Shown here: piece after piece, positions 44,848-54,582 of the stretch | How positions within the stretch are numbered: position 1 is the stretch's first letter | Layout: every line of letters starts with the position of its first letter | Assembly (NCBI RefSeq): GCF_013415125.1 | Contig: NZ_JACCDE010000010.1 | Coordinates: 1 to 64,000 of the forward strand | Direction of reading: 5' to 3' | DNA length: 64,000 nucleotides | From: Vreelandella glaciei | GTDB taxonomy: Bacteria; Pseudomonadota; Gammaproteobacteria; Pseudomonadales; Halomonadaceae | The notes under the pieces: model-generated | Told to the model about the DNA's origin: nothing | Databases searched by the model: none | The model's input: only the letters and a program-made list of their open reading frames with translations | Translations under genes and position numbers: made by a program

Positions 44848-46293
44848 TTACTTTGTAACGATAGTCAATATAGGCGGCTTGGCTGTTGTAACCGCTTCTT
44901 GGTAAGGAATTAACCACTGCGCCCACTGTTCGGGTTCAACATAAGGAGCCTTAAAAGCGTGAGCATTGACACGCCATGGCTGATGGCGTGCTAAACCAGG
45001 GGGGAAATTTTCGAGCGGTTTCAACCAGTGTGCAACATACAGCCCTTGTGGGTCGTAATGGCCTGCCTGCTTAAGCACGTTAAAATAGCGATCCTGTCGT
45101 GGATCGCGCCCTACTCCGGCAATATAACGCCAATTACCCCAGTTATTGGCAACATCGTAATCAACCAAGCAGTGCTCAAACCATAAAGCGCCTAATCGCC
45201 AATCCACTTTTAAGTCTTTCACCAAAAAACTGGCCACATTTTGCCGGGCGCGATTGGATAACCAGCCAGTGTGGCGCAGCTCTAACATCGCGGCATCCAC
45301 AAACGGCAGCCCTGTGGCAGCATTGCGCCAAGCATCAAAAGCGGCACAAGGCTTGGCAGGTTGACGAGAGCCAAACATCTTCGCCCCTTCCAGCTCAGCG
45401 ACACGGATAAAATACTCCCGCCAAAGTAGCTCAAAAGTAATCCAATAACTCGATTCGGTGCTGCCGTGCTCCGCTTCCCACGCTTTCACCGCAGCATACA
45501 CTTGGCGAGCCGACAGACAGCCGCGGGCAAGCCAGGGTGAAACACGGGTTGAAAAACTCGCGCCCAGCAGGCCATTGCGGGTTTTCTTATACGTCTTTGC
45601 GCCCTGTTGACGCCAAATGTAATCGTTAAGGCGCGTATGTGCCGCCGATTCACCGCCCCGATACACATAGCCCTGACGGCTATCGGGCTGCCAGGTGGCG
45701 CTCTGTTCACAGACGGCTTTCAAGGGTGGAAATCCTCTGGGGGCTTCAGGCCAGGGGGGCAGCGTTACCGGTGCGCAACGATTCTCAGGCACCGTACATG
45801 CTTGCTCTACGCTACGCCTGAAGGCAGAAAAGCTTTCGGGTAATACAGTCTGCTCGAAGGGCAATGCATCGCGTTCAAAGAGACGTCCACTTTCCATGCA
45901 CGTAACGGTTGTTTCACCAGGCAGCGACTCTACAACTGCTTGGATATGGGAATTTTCGTCAACCCCAGGATGCTCGGCAACGCGTACTTGTCGGGCGTTA
46001 AGCGAAGCGGCCAACTCAATGACAACGTTACTCGGCTTACCAATGCGCACCAACAAGTCACTGCCGCGTTGCAAAAGCTCACCGCGCAATTCCATCAAAC
46101 TTTGCCATAAAAAGCGTAATCGGGCTGGCCCGATCCGCGGCGTCGATTCCCCCTCTATGAGAGGTGCCAACCACTGCTCATCCACGACAAAGAGACAAAG
46201 CAGGTAGCTAGGACGAGCGGTAAAGTGAAAAAGAGGATTATCCGCAATACGCAGGTCGTCTTGCAGCCAGACAATATCGATCGTGCTGTTCAT
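44848..46293 (-). CDS. DASH-type cryptochrome/photolyase
   Basis: This 481-residue FAD protein has an N-terminal photolyase domain (IVWLQDDLRIADNPLF) and a C-terminal FAD domain. Diagnostic parts are RQGYVYRGGESAAHTRL, FELLWREYF, ARQNVASFLVKDL, and DVANNWGNWRYIAGVGRDPR followed by FNVLKQAGHYDP, all of which mark the DASH group. DASH proteins repair or sense DNA damage using blue light and usually carry a folate antenna. The gene overlaps a DUF2256 gene upstream (ATGA at 46290-46293) and is co-translated with it. No C-terminal extension is present. Confidence 0.9.
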   Translation of the reverse strand: MNSTIDIVWLQDDLRIADNPLFHFTARPSYLLCLFVVDEQWLAPLIEGESTPRIGPARLRFLWQSLMELRGELLQRGSDLLVRIGKPSNVVIELAASLNARQVRVAEHPGVDENSHIQAVVESLPGETTVTCMESGRLFERDALPFEQTVLPESFSAFRRSVEQACTVPENRCAPVTLPPWPEAPRGFPPLKAVCEQSATWQPDSRQGYVYRGGESAAHTRLNDYIWRQQGAKTYKKTRNGLLGASFSTRVSPWLARGCLSARQVYAAVKAWEAEHGSTESSYWITFELLWREYFIRVAELEGAKMFGSRQPAKPCAAFDAWRNAATGLPFVDAAMLELRHTGWLSNRARQNVASFLVKDLKVDWRLGALWFEHCLVDYDVANNWGNWRYIAGVGRDPRQDRYFNVLKQAGHYDPQGLYVAHWLKPLENFPPGLARHQPWRVNAHAFKAPYVEPEQWAQWLIPYQEAVTTAKPPILTIVTK

Positions 46294-46469
46294 GCTTGTG
46301 CCTCCTTGGGGTGCTTTGATGCCAAGCGCTTTGACTGCTTAGCACTACGACGGCAGCGTTCGCTGCAGTAGCACACCTCGTTCCAGCAGCGCGCCCATTT
46401 TTTCCGCCAAAAGAAGGGACGCTCGCATTGAACGCAGGTTTTTTGCGGCAGATGTTGTTTGCGGTGCAT
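46290..46469 (-). CDS. DUF2256-family cysteine-rich small protein
   Basis: This 59-residue protein was read by translating the minus strand directly. It begins MHRKQHLPQKT and has six cysteines: Cys12/Cys15 in CVQC, Cys28 in ARCWNEV, Cys33/Cys35 in CYC and Cys39 in ERC. Spacing suggests a treble-clef or zinc-ribbon fold. FFWRKKWARCW and YCSERCRRSAK are typical of DUF2256, a family often beside cryptochrome or photolyase genes. Its stop codon overlaps the cryptochrome ATG. Its lysine/arginine-rich tail and zinc ligands allow a nucleic-acid or partner-binding role, but none is proven. Confidence 0.8.
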   Translation of the reverse strand: MHRKQHLPQKTCVQCERPFFWRKKWARCWNEVCYCSERCRRSAKQSKRLASKHPKEAQA

Positions 46470-46516
46470 TGAACATTACTCACGCGCGCATGTAGCATGC
46501 CTCAAAACATAGACAC

Positions 46517-46545
46517 ATTATCCTATGCAGTATAATTATTGTACA
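46517..46545 (-). promoter_or_regulatory. Candidate promoter of the DUF2256-cryptochrome pair
   Basis: On the minus strand TGTACA (46540-46545) and GATAAT (46517-46522) are spaced 17 bases, a fair sigma-70-type pair ending 47 bases before the DUF2256 ATG. TGTACA is also a palindrome, and a TGTATA lies at 46565-46570 further upstream. TGTACA-like half sites are reported for LitR/CarH light-dependent MerR regulators, so overlap with the -35 element would suit repression in the dark. Confidence 0.35.
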
Positions 46546-46601
46546 TGATAAGTTTTTACCAGCGTGTATAAAAATAACGGGGTTTATTAAACAGAGGATA
46601 T

Positions 46602-46625
46602 GAAAAAGCCACCCGAAGGTGGCTC
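46602..46625 (-). terminator. Terminator of the mrp operon
   Basis: On the minus strand AGCCACC/GGTGGCT with a TTCG-type loop is followed by TTTTT, about 45 bases past the mrpG stop. This is a good rho-independent terminator. Confidence 0.85.
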
Positions 46626-46670
46626 AATGGCGGTTATTCACTGGCGGTGACAGGATTGGTGCCGTCAGCT

Positions 46671-47075
46671 TTAGTCGGGGTCTGTTTCCCTTGGCTGGCG
46701 CTTGGCATTTTCCTGCGTTTCCAGGCCACTTTTTAATTCGTGGGTCAATGGGTCGTAGTTAGGGCGCAATTCATCTTTGACCGTTCCACTCCAAAGCTTG
46801 GAACCAACAAAGTAACCGGCTCGCCCAATCACATGGGCCGCTACGGGTGCGGTCATCAAAATAAACACAATAATGGCAAACGAACGGGCCACAATGCCTA
46901 CTTCTGCAAAGTGCATAGCGGCAGCCAGCATAACCAAAATCACGCCTAACGCCGCCGCTTTGGTGGTCGCGTGCATACGCGTTAGCAAATCAGGCAACCG
47001 CAGCAGGCCTACCGAGGCAAGCAGTATAAATAGCGCGCCACCTATAATTAACGTGCCCTTTATAAAATCAATCAT
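46671..47075 (-). CDS. mrpG: Mrp Na+/H+ antiporter subunit G
   Basis: This 134-residue membrane subunit has three spans (LIIGGALFILLASVGLL, ALGVILVMLAAAMHFA, FAIIVFILMTAPVAAHVI) and the family motif RLPDLLTRMHATTKAA between the first two. A hydrophilic tail of about 45 residues follows, rich in Lys/Glu. The ATG at 47075 has GGAGG eight bases upstream; an in-frame start at 47108 lies inside mrpF. It is the last gene of the operon and overlaps mrpF by eight bases. Confidence 0.9.
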   Translation of the reverse strand: MIDFIKGTLIIGGALFILLASVGLLRLPDLLTRMHATTKAAALGVILVMLAAAMHFAEVGIVARSFAIIVFILMTAPVAAHVIGRAGYFVGSKLWSGTVKDELRPNYDPLTHELKSGLETQENAKRQPRETDPD

Positions 47076-47337
47076 CCCGCGGACCTCCCCTTTCCAAAAA
47101 GCGTGCAAACGCTATCGCCGCCAAAAACCCCATCAAGGCAATCACAATGGCGGCATCCAGGAAGCTGGCAACATCCGACTTGATCGCATACACCCCAACC
47201 AACCCAACCACAGTGGTTGAAAAAAGCTCCAATGCGACCACGCGGTCGGGCAGGCTCGGGCCACGAACGACACGAACAAAGGTCAGGATAAGCGCCAGGC
47301 TCATGATGACTTGGCTGATCAGAATAACCGTATCCAT
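47068..47337 (-). CDS. mrpF: Mrp Na+/H+ antiporter subunit F
   Basis: This 89-residue subunit has three spans and the conserved VRGPSLPDRVVALEL loop with a charged Asp-Arg pair, followed by DAAIVIALMGFLAAIAFARF. It is part of the seven-subunit antiporter that expels sodium in exchange for protons. It begins at the last base of mrpE and overlaps mrpG, a continuous translational chain. Confidence 0.92.
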   Translation of the reverse strand: MDTVILISQVIMSLALILTFVRVVRGPSLPDRVVALELFSTTVVGLVGVYAIKSDVASFLDAAIVIALMGFLAAIAFARFLERGGPRDD

Positions 47338-47810
47338 TAGCGAAACAGCTCCAAGGCCCGATGCTCCATCTCTTTTAAATTACGTCGCAATTCCTCTTCG
47401 TTATCTAAAAACATCGCATGGATATACAGCACCTTGCGGTCATCAGACACATCCAGGCTAAGCGTTCCCGGCGTTAATGAAATCAGATTGGCCACCATGG
47501 TAATTTCCATTTCGGTACGGGCGGAAAGCGGCATAGCGATAACCCCCGGCTTCATATGCCAAGGTGGCGTCACGATATCGAACGCGACACGTAAGTTGGC
47601 TTGAATGAGTTCTTTTAGAAAAAAGCCGATAAAACCGATAAAGCGCGGCACGCGAGCAGGATAACCTTTCAGGGCATCCAGCTGAGGCTCAATTAGCACC
47701 AGCGTGATATAACCGAAGATTAAGCCGACAAGGAGATTCAGCCCACTGAAATCCCCGCTCAACAGTACCCAGGCTAATCCTAACAGCAGGTTCCAAATGG
47801 CACCGGTCAT
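47337..47810 (-). CDS. mrpE: Mrp Na+/H+ antiporter subunit E
   Basis: This 157-residue subunit has two N-terminal spans (WNLLLGLAWVLLSG and LLVGLIFGYITLVLIE) and a cytoplasmic C-terminal domain with LISLTPGTLSLDVSDDRKVLYIHAM (shown in part), the family signature. In Mrp complexes E helps assembly and stabilises the D and A subunits. It overlaps mrpD by four bases and mrpF by one. Confidence 0.92.
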   Translation of the reverse strand: MTGAIWNLLLGLAWVLLSGDFSGLNLLVGLIFGYITLVLIEPQLDALKGYPARVPRFIGFIGFFLKELIQANLRVAFDIVTPPWHMKPGVIAMPLSARTEMEITMVANLISLTPGTLSLDVSDDRKVLYIHAMFLDNEEELRRNLKEMEHRALELFR

Positions 47811-49411
47811 GGCAACTCCTCCCCGGCGTCAGCCTTAGGTTCTTCGTCGGTGGCGACAGCTGAATCCAGCAACACATCTTCGGCACTGGCTGAAGCGCCC
47901 AGCACTGCTTCGATATACCCGTGAGGCTCAAGCAACTGATCACCAATGCCGGTCATTACCCACATAATCGGTTCGGCAAACACACCAATCAGTAACGATG
48001 AAAGAGCCAGCACCATTACTGGCAAATACATCATCCACAGACTTGGTTTTAACAGCCGCCCATCGTCGCCGGTTGGCGTGGCCGTTTCGGGTACCAGGTT
48101 ATCTTCCGGCAGCGATTTCCAGAATATTTCATTCCAAATTTTGACCATGGAGTAGAGCGTCATCAATCCCACTGCCAGCGCAATACCAGTGGCCACGTAG
48201 GCCTCAACTTCCAGACCCGCGCGAACAATCACAAACTTGGCAAAAAAACCTGATAGCGGCGGTACACCGGCCAACGAGAAGGCAGAGATAAAGAAAGCAA
48301 CGGCTAACCAAGGGCGCTCACGATAAAGCCCCCCCATTTTTTTAAGCTGGTACGTGCCCTGCAACCGATGGGTAATACCGCTAATCAAAAATAGATTGGT
48401 CTTCACCACCATATTATGCACGATGGCAAACACCCCCCCGGCAATCGCCAACGGTGTATAAAGCGCCAAACCTAAGATCATATAGCCAATTTGGCTGACA
48501 ATATGAAACGACAAAATGCGCCTGAACTCATACTGGGCTGCCGCGCCCAATACGCCCGTTACCATGGTAAATACTGCGCCCCAGAGCATAATGTCCTGAA
48601 GATAGCCCATGGTTTGATCGAATATCAGCGTGAAAACACGGAACATCGCATAAACGCCGACCTTAGTGAGTAGCCCGGCAAATAGCGCTGAAACAGCGAC
48701 TGGTGGCGTGTGATAAGACGCAGGTAACCAAAAGAACAGCGGGAAGGCCGCCGCCTTGATGCCGAATGCCACCATAAACATGACTGCTAACACTTCGACC
48801 ATGCCTGTGTGCTCTGCCTCATCCATGCGCAGCGCAATGTCAGCCATGTTGAGCGTTCCCACCATCCCGTAAAGTAGGCCCACCGCCGTCAGGAAGATCA
48901 CCGACGCTAACAGGTTCAGCGTGACATACTTAATCGCCCCTTCCATCTGTGCGCGCTCGCCACCCAGAATCAGCAGCGCAAACGAGGCCACCAGCATCAC
49001 CTCAAACCACACGTAAAGATTGAAGATATCGCCGGTCAAAAACGCGCCGGTCACCCCGGCAAGCAACAGGTGCATCAAGGGGTAATAGCCGAATTTTTCA
49101 TGGCCACGGCCAGTGGTGGCCAATGAGTAAATCCCCATTGCCAAGCCGATAATCGCGGTCATCAAGACCATGACGGCACTTAGCAAATCGGCAATTAAGG
49201 TGATCCCAAACGGGGCTGGCCAGCTGCCCATCTGCATCGTTACGTAGCCATCTGACAACGTCGCTACAAACAGCCACAGGCTGACTATCAGCAGCGCGAC
49301 ATTGCCAGCCACCGCCATGAATCGCTGCATGGGTCGCGAGCGCCAAAACAGCAACGAGATAGCCCCTGACAACAAGGGCAGGAGGACGGGAAGAGCAACT
49401 TCAGGCCTCAC
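47807..49411 (-). CDS. mrpD: Mrp Na+/H+ antiporter subunit D
   Basis: This 534-residue subunit of the NuoN/NuoM antiporter type has about 14 spans. Conserved charged positions lie in [16 protein letters not shown] and in [34 protein letters not shown] (shown in part), and the late loop [13 protein letters not shown] is typical. It is one of the proton/sodium-conducting units with MrpA. An acidic C-terminal tail of about 30 residues is unusual in most families but fits a halophile. It overlaps mrpC and mrpE by four bases each. Confidence 0.93.
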   Translation of the reverse strand: MRPEVALPVLLPLLSGAISLLFWRSRPMQRFMAVAGNVALLIVSLWLFVATLSDGYVTMQMGSWPAPFGITLIADLLSAVMVLMTAIIGLAMGIYSLATTGRGHEKFGYYPLMHLLLAGVTGAFLTGDIFNLYVWFEVMLVASFALLILGGERAQMEGAIKYVTLNLLASVIFLTAVGLLYGMVGTLNMADIALRMDEAEHTGMVEVLAVMFMVAFGIKAAAFPLFFWLPASYHTPPVAVSALFAGLLTKVGVYAMFRVFTLIFDQTMGYLQDIMLWGAVFTMVTGVLGAAAQYEFRRILSFHIVSQIGYMILGLALYTPLAIAGGVFAIVHNMVVKTNLFLISGITHRLQGTYQLKKMGGLYRERPWLAVAFFISAFSLAGVPPLSGFFAKFVIVRAGLEVEAYVATGIALAVGLMTLYSMVKIWNEIFWKSLPEDNLVPETATPTGDDGRLLKPSLWMMYLPVMVLALSSLLIGVFAEPIMWVMTGIGDQLLEPHGYIEAVLGASASAEDVLLDSAVATDEEPKADAGEELP

Positions 49412-49755
49412 GTATCAGTATCCTTCATCTTATCGAGGTCATCGGCCTTAACAACTTCATAGGCACGTCGAATCAATACCACTGCAAACGCCAGTACCCC
49501 GAAGGCAATCACGATCGCTGTTAGCACAACCGCTTGGGGCAAAGGGTCAGCTACGCCGCTAGGCGGCTGCATCATACCTTCCGCAATCAGCGGCGGGGCA
49601 CCACGGGTCATGCCCGCCGTGGTGAAAATCAGCAAATTGGCAGCGTTGGAAAGCAGCATCAAACCAATCACCAGTTTGACGATAGAGCGACGCAGCATCA
49701 TAAAAATGGCCGTCGCATACAGCAGACCAATTGCCACTGCCATCAATGGTTCCAT
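49408..49755 (-). CDS. mrpC: Mrp Na+/H+ antiporter subunit C
   Basis: This 115-residue NuoK-like subunit has three spans: [36 protein letters not shown] and [21 protein letters not shown]. The motif [12 protein letters not shown] is conserved across MrpC and NuoK. A short acidic tail ([13 protein letters not shown]) follows. It lies 18 bases after mrpB and overlaps mrpD by four, the usual ABCDEFG order. Confidence 0.92.
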   Translation of the reverse strand: MEPLMAVAIGLLYATAIFMMLRRSIVKLVIGLMLLSNAANLLIFTTAGMTRGAPPLIAEGMMQPPSGVADPLPQAVVLTAIVIAFGVLAFAVVLIRRAYEVVKADDLDKMKDTDT

Positions 49756-49773
49756 GCGGTGCCTCCTGTGAAT

Positions 49774-50205
49774 TCAGGGTTCATCCTTATCCACCTCCAT
49801 CAGCGTCATGACCATGCCCGTCACGGAGCCCAGCACGGCAAAGTAAACGCCGATATCAAAAATCAGCGGCGTGGAGGCTTTAAAATCAATCACCGGAATA
49901 GTCCACCACTGGGCAGTCAAAAAAGGCTGACCCATAAACCAAGCGGGCACCACCGAGATCATCCCCAGCAGCAGGCCGATGCCTATCAGGTCACGGGGAT
50001 CAACCATCCGCAGCACTTCTTTGGTCGCGCTCACCCCAAAGGCAAATAGGTAAAGCGTAAAGGCCCCAGCGGCTACCAAACCGGCAATAAAACCACCGCC
50101 CGGCTCATCGTGCCCCCTGAGCAGCAGAAAAACAGAAAACAGCAATTGCAGCGGCATCAACAGCCGTGCCGCCGTATTGAGAATAATCGTGCCTGACTTA
50201 ACCAT
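49774..50205 (-). CDS. mrpB: Mrp Na+/H+ antiporter subunit B
   Basis: This 143-residue subunit has four spans. The signature [21 protein letters not shown], cited here in part, carries the conserved Glu and Gly-rich loop, followed by the [20 protein letters not shown] segment. MrpB works with MrpA, whose C-terminal domain adjoins it in the complex. The gene begins eight bases before the mrpA stop, so it is coupled. Confidence 0.92.
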   Translation of the reverse strand: MVKSGTIILNTAARLLMPLQLLFSVFLLLRGHDEPGGGFIAGLVAAGAFTLYLFAFGVSATKEVLRMVDPRDLIGIGLLLGMISVVPAWFMGQPFLTAQWWTIPVIDFKASTPLIFDIGVYFAVLGSVTGMVMTLMEVDKDEP

Positions 50206-52549
50206 CGTAAGGCTCCTTGGTGGTCACTTTACTGCTCTCCCCGCTCTTACCATTGCTGTTCTCGCCATGACGCAGCTTCAGCATGGCAATAACACCAATC
50301 GCTGCGAGTGCCAGCACGAACATCTCACCCAATGTATCGAGAGCGCGATAATCCACCAAAATAACGTTGACGATATTGCGGCCGTAGGCCAGCGGGGCAC
50401 TGTTCTCAATCATGTACGTCGAAATTGGTTCAAACTGCTGAATACTCCACGCGGTCATAATCAATAAGCAGATCAAAATGCCCATCATCGCGGCTACCAC
50501 ACCATCTCTTATGCGCTCTAGACTGGTGGAAAGATTTGAAAACCTCGGCAGCCGGAATAGCACCAGCACCAATAAAATCACCGTTAAGGTTTCCACCAGT
50601 AACTGGGTAATCGCTAAGTCCGGCGCGCTGAAAAGAATAAAGATTAACGCAATAGAGAAGCCCATTACCCCAACCGACACGACGGCCCCAAGGCGCGAGC
50701 GAGTCGTTGTGGCAAATAGAGCGCCCATTGCCATCGTGCCCGCCACCACCACCTCGTGGAAACGAACATCAAGATCAAAAGCGAATATTGGCGAATGGCG
50801 TAACAAGATTGAATTACCAATTAGCGCGATAAGCGTGATCAACATCACCAGGATGTAGTTACGCATATAGCCGTTTTGCAGCAGACGTGTTTGCCACTCA
50901 GAGAACTGCACAATGCCATTCATCATGCTTTCATAGCCCGCTTCGGGGCCATGGCGCCTGATCGGTGCCAGTAATGAAAGCTTGGCTCGCACGTTATCCC
51001 AACGCTTAAACAGCAAAAAGCCAACGCCCAGGCTGATGATCGACATTATCAACGCCACATTGATGCCGTACCAAAGTGATAGGGTCACCTCCATCGTTTC
51101 TCCAGAAACAGAAGTAGCGGCTGACGTTAATAAGGCATTAGCGCCTAGCAAGGCAGGCATTAAGCCCAACAGTAGCGACCCTACTGCTAGTAACGCAGGG
51201 CCCACTAACATACTTAGCGGCGCTTCATGAGGCTCAAGAGGGGTGTGATGACGTTTACCATAAAAGGGCCGTAACGCAATGATAAAGGCCACCGCGATGG
51301 TCAAAATAGAAGCGACAAAAGCGAATAATACCAACAGCATACGGAAGCGATCGGCGCCTAACACAGACTCAAGCATTAGCTCCTTGCCGATAAAGCCAAA
51401 CAGCGGCGGCACCCCTGCCAGTGAAAGTGCCGCGACCAGCGCGATAATCGCCGTTACCGGCATTAATGCGCGCAGCCCGCCCATCTGAGTAACATCCTTG
51501 GTGCCAGTTTCGTGGTCAAGAATACCGGCAACCATAAACAGCGCGCCCTTATATAGCGAATGTGCGAGCAGGAAGGTAACAAAAGCCGTCATCGCGTACT
51601 CAGTCCCAATGCCCAGCAGCATCGTCAGCGTTCCTAGCGCCATAATAGTCGAGTAGGCCAGCAGTTTTTTGATATTAGTATGATGAATTGCCAGGAACGC
51701 GCCGATTAGCATCGTGGTCGCGCCTACGACGGACAGAATTCCCACCCACATCGCCGTGCCGCCTAGTTCTGGATGCAAGCGCGCCAGTAGATAAATACCA
51801 GCTTTTACCATGGTGGCAGAGTGCAGGTAAGCCGAGACCGGCGTAGGTGCTGCCATGGCATTAGGTAGCCAGAAGTGAAACGGAAACTGAGCCGACTTGG
51901 TAAACGCTCCTAACAGCAAGCAGATCAACATGGGTGTGTAAAGAGTGTGTTCGCGCAGGTCGGCTTCCTGATCAAGGATTTCCGCCAGCGACCAGCTACC
52001 GCTCGCAATCCCCAACAATACCAGGCCCGCCATTAATGCTAAGCCACCGGCCACCGTGACGAACAGGCCCTGACGGGCAGACTTACGTGCTTCAATATCG
52101 GCGTGATTAAAACCGATCAGTAAATAGGAGGTAATACTGGTCAGTTCCCAGAAAATAAACAGTGTAAATAGCCCGTCCGCTAACACCAGCCCTAGCATTG
52201 AGACCATAAAGGCGACGAGTGCAATATGAAAACGTGCGATATCGGGATGATCTTTTAAGTAACCACCGGCATACACCAGCACGCAGGCGCCCATGACGGT
52301 GATCAATAGCCCAAATAGAAGTGACAAACCATCCAGCAGGAAAGTAAGGCTGATACCCAGGGAAGGCACCCACTGCCACTCCAACAGCAAGCTGCCGTTC
52401 TCAATGATTTCAGGGGCTTGTAGTAACAGCCAGGCCGCTAACCCTGCTGGGAAAAGCGCCAGTACAAGACTGGTGCGATGCCCAAACCAACGATGCAGTA
52501 GCGGTGACGACGCGGCCAGCAAAAACCCCATTAAAACGGCAAGTTGCAT
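50198..52549 (-). CDS. mrpA: Mrp Na+/H+ antiporter subunit A
   Basis: This 783-residue subunit is NuoL-like with about 20 spans. The N-terminal two-thirds has the charged positions in [18 protein letters not shown] and [34 protein letters not shown] (shown in part). The C-terminal part resembles MbhD/MbhE ([37 protein letters not shown]), as in full-length MrpA. An ATG at 52549 with AGGAG ten bases upstream is preferred to in-frame starts up to 52699. It is the first gene of the operon. Confidence 0.93.
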   Translation of the reverse strand: MQLAVLMGFLLAASSPLLHRWFGHRTSLVLALFPAGLAAWLLLQAPEIIENGSLLLEWQWVPSLGISLTFLLDGLSLLFGLLITVMGACVLVYAGGYLKDHPDIARFHIALVAFMVSMLGLVLADGLFTLFIFWELTSITSYLLIGFNHADIEARKSARQGLFVTVAGGLALMAGLVLLGIASGSWSLAEILDQEADLREHTLYTPMLICLLLGAFTKSAQFPFHFWLPNAMAAPTPVSAYLHSATMVKAGIYLLARLHPELGGTAMWVGILSVVGATTMLIGAFLAIHHTNIKKLLAYSTIMALGTLTMLLGIGTEYAMTAFVTFLLAHSLYKGALFMVAGILDHETGTKDVTQMGGLRALMPVTAIIALVAALSLAGVPPLFGFIGKELMLESVLGADRFRMLLVLFAFVASILTIAVAFIIALRPFYGKRHHTPLEPHEAPLSMLVGPALLAVGSLLLGLMPALLGANALLTSAATSVSGETMEVTLSLWYGINVALIMSIISLGVGFLLFKRWDNVRAKLSLLAPIRRHGPEAGYESMMNGIVQFSEWQTRLLQNGYMRNYILVMLITLIALIGNSILLRHSPIFAFDLDVRFHEVVVAGTMAMGALFATTTRSRLGAVVSVGVMGFSIALIFILFSAPDLAITQLLVETLTVILLVLVLFRLPRFSNLSTSLERIRDGVVAAMMGILICLLIMTAWSIQQFEPISTYMIENSAPLAYGRNIVNVILVDYRALDTLGEMFVLALAAIGVIAMLKLRHGENSNGKSGESSKVTTKEPYDG

Positions 52550-52711
52550 CTGGCGAAATCTCCTGAAAAATGAAAGGCTCACCTTGGAGGTTGAGGCGAA
52601 TACCCAGGCATCATGCCCTGTCACTGGCATGCCAGCGTTGAAGTAGTGTGATTCTAAAGTTGTACACCTTATAACAGATGGTTTTGACTGACCAGTCAAA
52701 CGCTTAAACGC

Positions 52712-52752
52712 AAACAGCCGCTGGCGAACAAAAACTCGTCTGCGGCTGTTGT
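52712..52752 (-). terminator. Possible terminator between hemH and mrpA
   Basis: An inverted repeat ACAGCCGC...GCGGCTGT lies between the end of hemH and the start of mrpA. On the minus strand it is followed by a TTTGCGTTT stretch. The loop is long (about 20 bases), so terminator strength is doubtful. Confidence 0.35.
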
Positions 52753-52786
52753 CAAGAAATGACTATAGCAAATAAGGTGTTACACG

Positions 52787-53866
52787 TTAGGCAATAGACA
52801 ACCAACCCGCTAATTCATTATTGATAACTCTTAGTAGCGCTTCGATATGGTCGTCGCGATCATTCAGGCAAGGAATGTAGCTAAACGTCTCTCCGCCCGC
52901 TTCCATAAAGCTATCGCGAATCTCCTCTTCGATCTCTTCCAGGGTTTCGACACAATCTGACGAGAAAGCCGGCGACATAATCGCAATATGTTTATGCCCC
53001 TGCTTGGCAAGCTCCGCTACATGCTTGACGGTTTGCGGGCCAACCCACTTTTCAGGGCCAAACTGTGACTGGAAGGCGGTATCGACCTCCTCTTTGCTGA
53101 AACCAAGCTTCTCACGTAGCAGACGCGTCGTTTTCTGGCACTGGCAGTGGTAAGGGTCTCCCTCCATCAAGTAACGCTCGGGCACCCCATGGTAGCTCGC
53201 GACAAGCTTGCTGGGCCGGGTCGCAAAACCGTCATAGGCTTCTTGTACCGAGTTAGCCAACGCCTGAACATAGGCAGGATGGTCGAAATACGCGGGCACT
53301 GTGCGGATGTAAGGCTGCCACTTCATTTTCATCAATGTACGAAATGCTTCGTCGTTAGCCGTAGCCGTCGTCGGAGAACCGTACTGAGGGTAGAGAGGGA
53401 AAAAAACGATTTTCTCACAGCCCTTCTCCTTCAATCGCGTCAATACGCTTTTGGTAGAAGGGTTGCCGTAGCGCATACAGAAATCGACTTCGACATCGTC
53501 GCCATAAAGTGCTTTCAGACGCGCCGTTATTTTTTCGGTTTGAGCACGCGTGGTGGTTAACAGCGGGCTCTCGTTTTTTTCGTTATTCCAAATACTACGA
53601 TACGCTTTACCCGACGAAAATGGACGCTTAGTCAAAATAATCAACTGCAGCAGTGGTTGCCATTTCCAACCGGCATAGTCAACCACGCGCTTATCAGACA
53701 GGAACTCACTCAGGTAACGACGCATTGACCAATAGTCGGTGGCATCCGGTGTTCCCAAGTTCGCGAGTACCACGCCGACTTTGGCACGCGGCACCGGCGG
53801 ATGATCGCTAGGTGCATGGGCCAAACGGCCTTCGCCCGGCTGATCCTTGACGACATTCTCGGTCAT
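52787..53866 (-). CDS. hemH: Ferrochelatase HemH
   Basis: HemH inserts ferrous iron into protoporphyrin IX, the last step of protoheme synthesis. The 359-residue protein has VGVVLANLGTPDA at the start, RYGNPSTKSVL, FPLYPQYGSPTTATANDEAF, the catalytic His in SYHGVPERY, and SPAFSSDCVETLEEIEEEI. These are the family blocks in order. AGGAG precedes its ATG by eight bases. Three 15-base direct repeats and a short hairpin lie in the 280-base stretch upstream. Confidence 0.95.
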   Translation of the reverse strand: MTENVVKDQPGEGRLAHAPSDHPPVPRAKVGVVLANLGTPDATDYWSMRRYLSEFLSDKRVVDYAGWKWQPLLQLIILTKRPFSSGKAYRSIWNNEKNESPLLTTTRAQTEKITARLKALYGDDVEVDFCMRYGNPSTKSVLTRLKEKGCEKIVFFPLYPQYGSPTTATANDEAFRTLMKMKWQPYIRTVPAYFDHPAYVQALANSVQEAYDGFATRPSKLVASYHGVPERYLMEGDPYHCQCQKTTRLLREKLGFSKEEVDTAFQSQFGPEKWVGPQTVKHVAELAKQGHKHIAIMSPAFSSDCVETLEEIEEEIRDSFMEAGGETFSYIPCLNDRDDHIEALLRVINNELAGWLSIA

Positions 53867-53940
53867 TACTCATGCTCCTGAAATATAACGGTGTCACTGA
53901 TCACTAATAAAATTTAAGCCTACCAGATGGCTAAATCTTA

Positions 53941-53959
53941 CCACTTTTCGGGAAAGTGG
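53941..53959 (-). repeat. Inverted repeat in the hemH leader
   Basis: CCACTTTTC/GAAAGTGG forms a near-perfect stem with a small loop, about 75-93 bases before the hemH ATG, downstream of the tandem repeats. It could be an operator or a leader-RNA hairpin. Confidence 0.4.
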
Positions 53960-53987
53960 CGGCATAAAGTTATACTATCGGCATCAT

Positions 53988-54032
53988 TTGTATAACTATA
54001 GGTTGTATAAATTCAGGTTGTATAACTACAGG
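53988..54032. repeat. Three 15-bp tandem repeats upstream of hemH
   Basis: The units are TTGTATAACTATAGG (53988-54002), TTGTATAAATTCAGG (54003-54017) and TTGTATAACTACAGG (54018-54032), with eleven of fifteen positions identical in all three. Each contains TGTATA. They lie between the divergent hemH and DCC-family genes and look like an array of regulator sites or a small minisatellite. Confidence 0.8.
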
Positions 54033-54146
54033 CCAATCCATGGCCAAGCCTGTGCTTCTGATGCTTGGCAATCAGCTCTCTTTTTCACTCAAAATGCTAC
54101 AAGACGCGCCCGCCAATACGATCAGCCCAACCAATAAAGGACAACG

Positions 54147-54545
54147 ATGAGCCACTACACACCGCTACATGCGTCACCGCCCGCCACACTTTTCCACGAT
54201 GGCCACTGCCCTTTTTGTCAGCAGGAAGTGGCTTGGCTTAAAAAGCATCGTCACCGGGAACGCATCGCACTGGTAGATATCCAGGCCAGTGACTTTAACG
54301 CTCAGGCATACGGGCAGGAATTTAATGCGATGATGGGCCAACTACATCTAAAAGATAGCCAAGGAGAGTGGTATATCGGGATGGATGCCAGCCGTGCCCT
54401 CTATGCAGTTTTGGGCTACCGGCGGCTGGTGAAGATTTCATGCTTACCGGGTGTACACGGCGTGATGAATGCCGGTTACCGTTATTTTGCCCGTCGTCGA
54501 ATACGAATCGGGCGGTGGTGGGAAAAGCGTAAAGCTAAGGGTTAA
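54147..54545 (+). CDS. DCC-family (DUF393) thiol-disulfide oxidoreductase-like protein
   Basis: This 132-residue protein has the DCC motif FHDGHCPFCQQEV with Cys21/Cys24 in a CPFC redox pair, followed by LKKHRHRERIALVDIQ and the MDASRALYAVLGYRRL segment. The family is predicted to have a thioredoxin-like fold without a defined partner. The C-terminus is highly basic (RYFARRRIRIGRWWEKRKAK), which may bind membrane or nucleic acid. It is divergent from hemH. Confidence 0.82.
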   Translation: MSHYTPLHASPPATLFHDGHCPFCQQEVAWLKKHRHRERIALVDIQASDFNAQAYGQEFNAMMGQLHLKDSQGEWYIGMDASRALYAVLGYRRLVKISCLPGVHGVMNAGYRYFARRRIRIGRWWEKRKAKG

Positions 54546-54582
54546 CGATTTATACGTGAAGCGTTTGGGTTAGCGCGTAAAC

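Noticed and set aside
46238..46498. An 86-codon minus-strand frame over the cryptochrome start
   Set aside because: It is out of frame with both the cryptochrome and the DUF2256 gene, and the latter has the conserved cysteine pattern and the coupled stop.
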